Origin: Dasyornis broadbenti
Taxonomy: Eukaryota; Chordata; Aves; Passeriformes; Dasyornithidae
Length of the DNA: 64,000 nucleotides
Assembly: GCA_013397935.1 (NCBI GenBank)
Contig: VZRN01000634.1
Span: 253,326 to 317,325 of the forward strand
Direction of reading: 5' to 3'
Part shown: in pieces, positions 15,501-22,732 of the stretch
How positions within the stretch are numbered: the first letter of the stretch is position 1
Layout: each line of letters opens with the position of its first letter
Position numbers and translations under genes: made by a program
Notes under the pieces: model-generated
The model's database searches: none
Told to the model about the DNA's origin: nothing
Seen by the model: the letters and a program-made list of their open reading frames with translations, nothing else

Positions 15501-17268
15501 CACATGCATTGCCCATGCCTGTGAACATAACCTGATGTAAGGTATTTCTGGCTTTAAGTACTCTTCATTTTTCTTTTTTTTATATCGTGATATGTTGCTG
15601 ACATCAGATGTTAGTATGTGGGCGACATAACCTGATTAAACATCTGTTGCTATTCTTTTCTTAAGCCAGATTGTCATTGGCTTTCTTGGCTTTTTTTTCT
15701 ATGCCCTTCTCACATAATGGGAGGAAGGAGGAGTATTGCATGCCATGCCCTCTAAAAGCTTCTCACACACATGCTCGTGCAAGCAATGTGCTCAGATCTG
15801 ACTAGGTGTAGTAAAATTTCTAATTTTGCTGTAAGTCATATTAGTGGTAGCATTCTAAACATAGTTACTGATGTTACTGTCCTTGCACTTTTTTTCCTTC
15901 ACACTTCAGTTGTTTTAATACATGAGTTGAGCGTAGTTACAGACTATTATGATACTGGACTTCAATCCATCCCTTAGGTAGAATTTCTAGCATGAATACG
16001 TATTAAATAATTTTCTGTCTTATCCTTTTGCTATGCCAGAATGGAGTACACTATCCTGGATATGTAAGTCAATTTCTTGTAAATATGTTGGCTATTTTAA
16101 GTACTGAAAAACGTGTGTTTTTCAAAATTTTATGTATATTACTGTATGCGTGAGTTTCTCTAAAATATATTAAAATTTTCTTGATTAAAGGTACCTGCTC
16201 CTATTACATACCCATTGACCACACCTCAAGTGCCTGTATATGGAATGGTAAGAAACATGATTCATTTTGTATTCCTGATAACTGAGTTGTCTCTACCAGT
16301 GGGTTTCATGGCATATATTATGATGTTCAAATCATCCTGCAAATTAAATATATTGACAATAATGTGTGAAATCTGGTATTTTTCTCACTCTACATTGAAA
16401 GAGATGAGTCTGAGGTTTATATGCAGGTTCTTTAAAAGCTTTGACTTTACTATGTGTGTCTGTGTCTCTATGCTTTTTTTCTACTATCACAGACTATTTA
16501 CAATGCAAAAATATCTATTCTGTGGAATTTGTTTGAATTTTATATATTTGTTTTGTGGGGATTTTGTTTTCCTAACAGGTACCTCCTCAGGTTGGAGCTG
16601 CTCCTTTGATGGCACCCCAGTCAATGATGTATACACAGCCTGGTCTAAGGCCAACAAATCCTTTTGCACCTGTTTCTGAAACTCAGGTGAATGGTGTGCT
16701 TTAATCTTGTGCTGACATTTAGACTTCAGCCGTGGTAAATGGAACCAAATGCTTCGTGAAGTATTTCTGCATGTGAAAGTGAGGGGTTCCTCAGTCAAGG
16801 GCAGTAGCACTTGCTGGTGAGGAGGCAAACTCAGATGATGAAAGCATATAATTGCAGGAAGCAAGGAAGAAAGTAAAAATCAGAATTTTACCTCTCCCTG
16901 TGTCAATATTAAGTAGACAGGAGTGATAAAGATATCTAGGTTTTAGTTTCTCTGATATTAGCCGGATACTTGCTTTAGTCATACTGACCAGCCCATTGTT
17001 GGAAGTTTTGTGAAGGGATCAGGTGATGGGAGTGTGAGAAAGGCATGGACAAGAGATCATTCACACTGGAGAAACTCTGTATTCCTGTCATTCAAATACA
17101 TTGGTCTTAATATTCTTTGGGGTTTTTTTAAATTGCCGAAGCCTTTAGACTTATCTTGTAAGTAACAAGGCAGTCAAATAGATTCATTATTCGAAAACAC
17201 CAGGGAACCATTTGTTATGTCAGTGGCATTAATACTTAATCTTTGTTTCACAGATACAGTTTATGTAG
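410..17268 (+). CDS. PICALM: PICALM-family clathrin assembly adaptor (probable PICALM paralogue), 5'-partial gene
   Basis: Twenty-one coding exons splice in frame (joined lengths 143, 76, 103, 94, 112, 107, 42, 86, 124, 137, 104, 147, 60, 111, 132, 31, 121, 24, 57, 108 and 15 bases) into about 643 residues ending IQFM-stop. Exon 1, with the ANTH N-terminus and its lysine-rich phosphoinositide site, lies upstream. The first eight exons encode the rest of the ANTH domain, which in this family binds PI(4,5)P2 and the R-SNAREs VAMP2/3/8 on plasma membrane and endosomes. The later exons encode the disordered tail that binds clathrin and AP2; VDIFAAP, SSDLFDLQ, DIFDMKP, FDAVFGG and a final TNPFAPV are visible. 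Exon layout and ending follow PICALM rather than SNAP91. Many scattered ANTH differences from human PICALM (for example ERYFDMKK for EKYFDMKK, LARMTKLSEF for LTRMTRISEF) are more than I expect for bird PICALM, so a paralogue is favoured. The symbol marks the nearest family member only. Confidence 0.88.
1731..1806 (+). CDS. PICALM: PICALM-family exon 3
   Basis: Acceptor caacag, donor gtaagg, ending in phase 1. Encodes RFIQYLASRNTLFNLNNYLD followed by KSAMQ, a nearly invariant ANTH stretch. Confidence 0.93.
2639..2741 (+). CDS. PICALM: PICALM-family exon 4
   Basis: Acceptor ttgtag, donor gtaaga. Encodes GYDMSTFIRRYSRYLNEKAL and then SYRLVAVDFTKMKRG, the conserved ANTH core. The final glycine codon is split into exon 5. 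Confidence 0.93.
2934..3027 (+). CDS. PICALM: PICALM-family exon 5
   Basis: Acceptor ctgtag, donor gtaagt. Encodes IDGVMRTMNPEKLLKTLPII and then QNQLDALLDFD in the ANTH domain. Ends in phase 0. Confidence 0.93.
3132..3243 (+). CDS. PICALM: PICALM-family exon 6
   Basis: Acceptor acacag, donor gtatgt. Encodes ANPNELTNGVINAAFMLLFK and then DSIRLFAAYNEGIINLL, followed by one base of a split glutamate codon. Confidence 0.93.
4238..4344 (+). CDS. PICALM: PICALM-family exon 7
   Basis: Acceptor cctcag, donor gtaaat. Encodes ERYFDMKKNQCKEGLDIYKK and then FLARMTKLSEFLKVAE, C-terminal ANTH helices. Phase 0 end. Confidence 0.93.
4952..4993 (+). CDS. PICALM: PICALM-family exon 8 (42 bp)
   Basis: Small symmetrical exon between aaacccag and gtcagt. 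Encodes QVGIDQGDIPDLTQ, the diagnostic end of the ANTH domain in PICALM and AP180. Confidence 0.93.
7236..7327. repeat. G/T homopolymer-rich tract in the intron after exon 8
   Basis: Alternating runs of T and G, including 13 consecutive G at 7247-7259 and 6 at 7271-7276. It could form a G-quadruplex, or it could be a sequencing or assembly artefact. It lies between the exons ending at 4993 and starting at 8436; that 3.4 kb intron shows no other recognisable feature. Confidence 0.8.
8436..8521 (+). CDS. PICALM: PICALM-family exon 9
   Basis: Acceptor attttag, donor gtgagc. Encodes APSSLLEALEQHLASVEGKK and then TKEVSAAS, the junction of ANTH domain and tail. Ends in phase 2, splitting an arginine codon. 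Confidence 0.92.
9587..9710 (+). CDS. PICALM: PICALM-family exon 10
   Basis: Acceptor tttttag, donor gtaaga. Encodes RASALSSAVSTLASTGMSFS and then a charged helical segment, DEKEKQQALEEEQVRLQALK, as in PICALM. Confidence 0.92.
10354..10490 (+). CDS. PICALM: PICALM-family exon 11
   Basis: Acceptor tttcag, donor gtgaga. Encodes EQRLREI, then a Ser/Thr-rich linker, then VAVDIFAAPAPTTN. DIF is the clathrin/AP2-binding type of motif found at the same place in PICALM. Confidence 0.92.
10792..10895 (+). CDS. PICALM: PICALM-family exon 12
   Basis: Acceptor atgcag, donor gtgagc. Encodes SMPNLSSDLFDLQPAFVPTV and then a Ser/Thr-rich stretch ending SAWG. DLF is a candidate clathrin-box or AP2 motif. 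Confidence 0.9.
11726..11872 (+). CDS. PICALM: PICALM-family exon 13
   Basis: Acceptor tgaaag, donor gtaaaa. Encodes GPFSSSNGCVGSPPHLDIFD, then MKPVEEAVKSATPFINSSF and SSKQTVELFS. It corresponds to the DPF/NPF segment of PICALM, but those motifs read GPF and TPF here. Confidence 0.88.
12323..12382 (+). CDS. PICALM: PICALM-family exon 14 (60 bp)
   Basis: Acceptor tgcaaag, donor gtaatt. Encodes DDFSGHKPTYASVYHPVTVD. Both ends are phase 1, so skipping would keep the frame; this segment of PICALM is known to be alternatively spliced. Confidence 0.85.
12485..12595 (+). CDS. PICALM: PICALM-family exon 15
   Basis: Acceptor tttctag, donor gtaata. Encodes GFPLHSAPPSTTTSTINVDF and then DAVFGGKSTAPEYRTAS. 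FDAVFGG matches the conserved FESVFG motif of PICALM. Confidence 0.9.
13258..13389 (+). CDS. PICALM: PICALM-family exon 16
   Basis: Acceptor gtttag, donor gtaagt. Encodes GFNFLDDVLQPTVPPQNQRA, further linker, and DLDSSLANLVG, the clathrin-binding region conserved in PICALM and AP180. Confidence 0.92.
13506..13536 (+). CDS. PICALM: PICALM-family exon 17 (31 bp)
   Basis: Very short exon between ccacag and gtaagt. Encodes NLGFGGTPSK plus two bases of the next lysine codon. Its length is not a multiple of three, so skipping it would shift the frame. Confidence 0.88.
14017..14137 (+). CDS. PICALM: PICALM-family exon 18
   Basis: Acceptor ttttag, donor gtaagt. Encodes SDMQWSQPAEKKLTGGTNWQ, then AKTSTSTTWNPTPLPTIPHI. 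The WSQP.EKKLTGG.NWQ pattern is characteristic of PICALM. Confidence 0.93.
16040..16063 (+). CDS. PICALM: PICALM-family 24-nt microexon
   Basis: Flanked by tgccag and gtaagt, encoding exactly NGVHYPGY in phase 0 on both sides. Human PICALM has an optional insert of the same length and position (NGMHFPQY, recalled), so a cassette microexon is likely. Confidence 0.88.
16191..16247 (+). CDS. PICALM: PICALM-family exon 20 (57 bp)
   Basis: Acceptor ttaaag, donor gtaaga, symmetrical phase 0. Encodes VPAPITYPLTTPQVPVYGM, a Pro-rich piece of the C-terminal tail. Confidence 0.9.
16579..16686 (+). CDS. PICALM: PICALM-family exon 21
   Basis: Acceptor taacag, donor gtgaat. Encodes VPPQVGAAPLMAPQSMMYTQ, then PGLRPTNPFAPVSETQ. 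Contains NPF, an EH-domain-binding type motif. Confidence 0.92.
17254..17268 (+). CDS. PICALM: PICALM-family terminal exon (IQFM-stop)
   Basis: After tttcacag the exon reads I-Q-F-M and then TAG. PICALM proteins end in the same QIQFM, which fixes the C-terminus despite only 15 coding bases. Confidence 0.93.
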   Translation: MQFM

Positions 17269-20200
17269 AACCACCAAAGCAACAAGATGTGAGAACAACC
17301 AAATACTGGTAAAAACATGAAAAGACTGAATTTCAATCTTTCCATGATGTATTCCTGAACAGGGCAACTGTTTATTCCCTGTATAATACAATATTATTTT
17401 GAATTGCAATGCTTTAGAAATTCTTGTTTATAACAGTCACTGCAATGTGAAGTCATGTTAGTTCCCTGAATTTTTTTTAAACTGCTCGGCAGAAAACTGT
17501 ACTTTTATTGAAGTTGACTCAGAAGGTGCAAGCTGGATTATCATCTTCAAAATCAAGGAGAAGGTTACATGATTGCTCTACAACCTTAATCATCAGTGGA
17601 TTACCTAGGAATTGACTGAGGATGTCAGAGCTATTTATTTTCTCCATAAATTTTGTGGCTGTTGTAACCGAGATACAACACAAATCAAGTTGAGCAATAA
17701 AATTTTTATGTGCTCTAATAAATACTCTGATAGAGCAATGCTTGCATTATCATAAGGCCAATATTGTGTGAAATCAGACAGCTTTTTCACATTAGAATAG
17801 CTTACAGTAATTTGCAAACTTTATAATGTGAGTTTGAAATGCTGTGAATCAACAAGACATTACATAGATATGGTAAATATAATAAATTGCTCCATTGGTA
17901 TGTCAGTATTACAGGGCTAAGTGAAAAGAGCCAACAGCTGCAAGGCTGCAAGTGTATAATGGTGTAGGGGAAACAAGTGTGTTACAGGACAGCTCATGCA
18001 GCCCCCAACAGGTGCTAGCAGCTGTACTGCGATAGGTGCCTTCTCTGCAGGTGGCAGCTCCCATCATGGGCTCAGGGAAGAACAGCTTTGGGAGCCAGTG
18101 GCTGTTGGTGCCCCAGCCACAGCACACGGGAGCAGTTTGAGAGTCTTGTTGATAACTGCAGTAGAGGCAAGAGAGGCAATTCTTCTTTCTAAAGTCCATT
18201 AGGTCAAAAGACTCAAACCTTGCAATCATGCTGACACTTGTGAACTGGCAACTGTATTGAAATTATCCAGCTGTAGAGAATAGCTTGTGCTTCCTTTTTG
18301 AAATAAGAACCTAGCTGTAAACCATATAAAAATAATTATTTTTAAATGTGTAAATATGTGTAAACTTTTAGAGAAGTGTTTCTTTGATGCTGCAGTAATC
18401 TTTTTCTTCTGTAGTAGTTTCAAGGTGAAAATGCTATGTTAAGAAATCTGGACTCTTTTTGAGAGGAAAACCTTTTAAATCAACTAATCTATGAAGTATT
18501 GCAGTTCACAATGGGTCAGATGTGTACAGACTTCTGACATTTTTGTATTTAAGAATCTTCCTCCAGAACTGAAATTGGCTATGAAAATGCCTTATCTTGT
18601 ATTTTTCACTGTCTGATAAAAAGTGATAGCATTAAAAAAACCCAATAGTTATAATAAGTAGATAGAAGTGGGAACAACCTTTCCTCCAGAAATTTTGTGG
18701 CAAAATGCAATGAAAAGCTCTCCTGTAAAATTACTTCTAACAGTGATTAATATTAAAGCTGAGTTTTCTATTGTTACAATAAATAGACCTCCAGAGTAGC
18801 ATGTCTTTTATCCTTTGGGGAGTCTGTAATTGCAGAAATATCTGACTCTCACCATAAATGCAGATAGGCCTGAGAATCTTGTCAAACTCTCCTGTAGAGA
18901 ACTTCAAAACTAAGCACATTCCTCAGAGTGGGAACAACCCTTCTTTTTCCAAATGCGTAATTCTGTCCAAAGAGTGCAAAAATGTTATTTCTTAACCCTA
19001 TGGTAAATATTTTTGCCAAATGAATCAATACAAAAGAAACAAAATAAAACTCTACTCTCTAACCTCTGGAATCTCTAACGGCTAATTTCCTGCAAAATGA
19101 AACCTTGCAGAAATTTAAAACTCAGTGTTCCTTGACATACATTGATTTTTTTTTTTTAAAAGAATATGGACCAGTATATGGCAGTTCAGTGTTCAAGTTT
19201 GAATTACAAAGGGCTCTAAGCTTTAATCCACCATTATTGGTTTGAACAATTGTACAGTTTTAAGCCAATGAGTTCTTCAGTGCCTATAGTTGCCCTCTAC
19301 ATGATGAGGGAATAGATGCCATTTAGAATGGGTCGTTGTGTTGAGGGGACTGTTTATTTAAGAAATAGTGAATTCTATAGATTTATTCAGCAATCAAAAG
19401 TCTTGTGTTCAAATTAGACCAGTCTGTGTGGTTATACATGTCTGGGCATTAATGAAAGAGGTGAGAGCGCTACAAGCAGGCAGTTCCTAGCACTGTAAGC
19501 TGTTACGTCTCTTTCTTATACTGAGTTGTATAAGTAATAATGCATTATTTTAATAAAATATGCAAATAAATGCCTGGCAAGCAGTATATATTTGTTATAA
19601 CTTTATTGTAGAGCATTCTGAATGTCTGGAATATACTTGGCTCAGAAATGGATTTTAGTACTGGATAATAGTTTGCACTACTTCTGATTTGATCTGGTTC
19701 TTTTAATGGTTCTTTTGGTCTGCTTTCTTGTAGCAAAGCTGTCTGATACCAACTTAATTAGTATTTAAAAAGGAAAAACAGCCACAAAGTATGTTCTAAG
19801 AACTTTATAACCTACCTTCTTTTGATGCTTTGAAACACAGCTTTCAGCTTGATCCTTGTGCAGCAAAGATCGCTTTGCACCTTCGCTCTGCACACAAGTG
19901 CACAGGACTGGGTTTTGCCCACTTCTTCCCTGTGCATATATTGGAACACATACAATGGCAGAGTATGTGTTTAAATAACGTACATGAGAAGTGAAAACCA
20001 AGGACTTAGGATGCTGTCAATGCTTTTATGGCTCAAAACTTATTCTCCACATAAACCCCCACTTTGAAGATGAAGGTTGTTGAGGGTGACTACCAGCCCG
20101 CAGGAGCTGCGAATAGTAGTGATGAGTAAAGAGAGATGTATATAAATGTGACTTTCCTTCCAACTCGTTGGATCAGGATTTTGAATATTTCAGGAAGCTG

Positions 20201-21602
20201 ATAGCTAAGATGTCTCTCCATGTTTGTCTGAACAAGGAGGAAGAGTTGACATGTGCTGTATGCTTTGCATTATTGTACTTTAGTGGGTCACTTGAGCCTC
20301 ACTGTTGGGACTTAGACAGCCTGCCTGTAGCAGCACCATCATGGAATATGCCATAGAATAACTTCTGAGGGACTTTGGAAAGGATTGTGTGAGGCCTGTT
20401 GGACTAGAACATGTACCTCTCTAAATAACTGGGATTTTCTGATGTTCTCTAGATATAGTTTGACTTTGCCACCAAGAAGTTACTGGTTTGGTTTTTTTCC
20501 CACTTTTGGACATGTGTACTAGAAAAATCTCAGCTCTGTGCACATAGTGGTGCAGTATTTGTAGGTAAAAGTAACAAATGGACTTCTGTTTAAGAAAAAA
20601 ACAAAACCAACAGCAAAAACCACACACACAAAAGTAACAACAACAACAAAACTTCTGACTACAAGATTGAATACAGGGTCTGTCTTTCCCCAGCTGGATT
20701 TTTTGATGTGTGGCAGGGAGGTGGGGTTTACAATTAGAATAGTATGCACTGTGGATCGGTGCTGGATTTGTACATAAAAAGGAAAACTTTGTTTGGGGTA
20801 GTTTGTATTGTAAGGATGACATCTATCAGTCATTTATTTCCATTTAAAAGATTATATTTTTGAGCAATGGAAACTGTACATGTTATCATTTATACATTAC
20901 TGATAGGAATATAGAAAATTTGTTGCTATGACTCTGAAGATGTATCTGACTTGTCATTGATCTGTATATATCTGCATCACTACTTTATGCAGATTCTCAT
21001 GATCTTTTATTTAAAGAGTTTGTAGTAACTGGTACAGTTACAACAGGAATTGTAACATCAAATCGTTCAGTATATCTCAGATGTGTATCCTTGTGATTAA
21101 GCTTAGTCCTTTACCAAATGTTTGGCTGGAATTTCATCTTGGAGCAATGACAAAATAGGTGCTGGAAAAGATTTCCCTCACCCCAACCCATACTTTATTT
21201 ATTTAATAGGTCTTGTTTTGTATGTTATGTTTTCCCCCATAACAGGTTTGTGCCTTTTATTGGATATTTATTTAAAAGGAGCTATGATAATTTAGGTTGC
21301 TTTTTTTCAGATGTATTCTTGTACAGCTGTTCCTTTATGTGAGTTCCTTCATTTTATAATAATACAGAATGTGTGGAAAACATACTAGCCACAAACTGGA
21401 AAAAAATTTTAAGGGTTTATGTTCTATGAATAATTTTTTTAAAAAGAAGCCTAAGCACAAGACTGGCTGTGTTGATATTTTAATTGTGGAACTTCACAAT
21501 TTGTTAATACGCAAATTGTTCATTTTTTAAAAAACTGCTCATATCCAATTATTTGATGAAACAAGTTTTGGAAAAAAATAAACTTTGGCATATGCAAGGT
21601 GT
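17269..21602 (+). other. PICALM: Long 3'UTR of the PICALM-family gene
   Basis: About 4.3 kb of AT-rich DNA without a supported reading frame, from the stop codon to a strong poly(A) signal at 21577-21582. It contains three Pumilio-type TGTANATA elements (18349-18356, 20137-20144, 20963-20970). Earlier AATAAA motifs, such as one near 17697, could give shorter transcripts. The extent is inferred, not shown. Confidence 0.55.
21577..21582 (+). terminator. Candidate poly(A) signal of the PICALM-family gene
   Basis: AATAAA, followed about 20-50 bases later by GT-rich DNA (tgtgtgtatgtg, then tttttgtgtttt). This is the usual arrangement of a cleavage and polyadenylation site. Confidence 0.6.
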
Positions 21603-22430
21603 GTGTATGTGATCATTTTTTGTGTTTTCTCAGGCTTAAGGGTTTCTACAATGCTGATAGCAGTGGCTGAATTAGGGTGCTTGGTTGGCTTGTTACTCCT
21701 CCGTGTTTACATTGGAGAAGAGAAGGCTCCACGGAGGCTTTGAGTTTTGGTTGAGTTTGCCTAGAGCTGGATTCATTCCCCAACCATCATTATTCCAGCA
21801 GAATGTGGAGGGCCTGGAATAGACAGGCTAAGGCAGTGTGGCTGCTGCAGGTGGTCCTTGTTTCTAAATTAGAAAATGCTATTTTTAACAGTTGTACTTT
21901 TGTTTCTTTAGGTTGCAGAGAATGGTTTTTAATTGGGAGCTTGGACTACTTAATAATTCCCTCCTGTTCTTGTTATACTTCCATCTCAGTGATGAAGCAT
22001 CCAGCCGCAGCACTGAGCCATGGGGCCCCGGGTCTCGGCCTGGCGCTGTCACAGCGAATCGCTCTGTCCCTGCCAGGAGCGGCAGTAACTCACTGAACTC
22101 ACTGCAGGAGCAAGGGTACGGGGCGAGGCGGTGGGAGAGGTTAAAGCCTGTAAATACAGGGGACGCATTAGAAATGTTTATTGTAAATTGATAAAGGCGT
22201 TGTTCCTGTTCCCTGCATTGCGCTTGTTCGACACCATCTGCGCTGTGGGGAAAGCAAAGCAGCAGTGTTTAGAAACAGCGGCGCTTTCTCTGCAGGCAGA
22301 AGCAGAGGTTGGGATAAGGGACACCCGCTTCCCGTCCTTCCCGCCCACGGGGATACTGACCAAAATCCCCCTCCCTGGGACGGGGCAAGCAGGGCGCTCG
22401 CAGTTCTTGCCGCCCTAGACAGCCACCGCT
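21603..22430. other. Intergenic spacer between the PICALM-family gene and VBP1
   Basis: Short head-to-tail gap. Composition shifts from AT-rich to GC-rich towards the VBP1 CpG island. No gene or repeat was recognised. Confidence 0.5.
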
Positions 22431-22501
22431 GCAGGAGCCTCCCCGTTACTGCCCCGCCTTCCTCTTCCTCCCGGGTCTTGCTCCGCCCCCGCCCCGCCCG
22501 C

Positions 22502-22579
22502 CAATGGGCGGTGCCCTGGAACTGCCACCCCCACTCGCGGCAATGGGCGGTGCCCTGGAGTTGCCACCGCCCCGCCCAC
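22502..22579 (+). repeat. 39-bp tandem duplication of a CCAAT/GC-box module
   Basis: Two adjacent 39-base copies (22502-22540 and 22541-22579) both begin caatgggcggtgccctgga. The first is preceded by C, making CCAAT; the second by G, making GCAAT. Both keep the gggcgg GC box. Confidence 0.9.
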
Positions 22580-22650
22580 CCCGCGTCCCGCTCGGCGCCG
22601 GCGTGATGACGCACAGCCTCGGCGTGCTAGCGCACGCAGCGTCCGTTCCC

Positions 22651-22662
22651 CAAGATGGCGGC
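22651..22662 (+). promoter_or_regulatory. TISU/YY1 element at the VBP1 start codon
   Basis: caagATGGCGGC matches the TISU consensus SAASATGGCGGC at every position. In known genes this element binds YY1 and directs translation initiation on mRNAs with very short 5'UTRs. Confidence 0.7.
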
Positions 22663-22732
22663 GGCCGGAGGTAGCGAGGCAGCGGCGGGCGGGAGGCGCG
22701 GCCCGCTCGGCATCCCTGAGGCGGCGTTCGTG
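22655..22732 (+). CDS. VBP1: VBP1 exon 1
   Basis: Encodes 26 residues, MAAAGGSEAAAGGRRGPLGI then PEAAFV, before donor gtgagc. The exon end lies inside a 50-bp tandem repeat. The next protein segment, EDVDSFMKQ, comes from the exon at 26725. Confidence 0.92.

Noticed and set aside
16215..16679. 154-residue reading frame spanning exons 20-21 of the PICALM-family gene
   Set aside because: It is an intron-spanning chance frame; over exon 21 it is in the wrong phase for the conserved tail.
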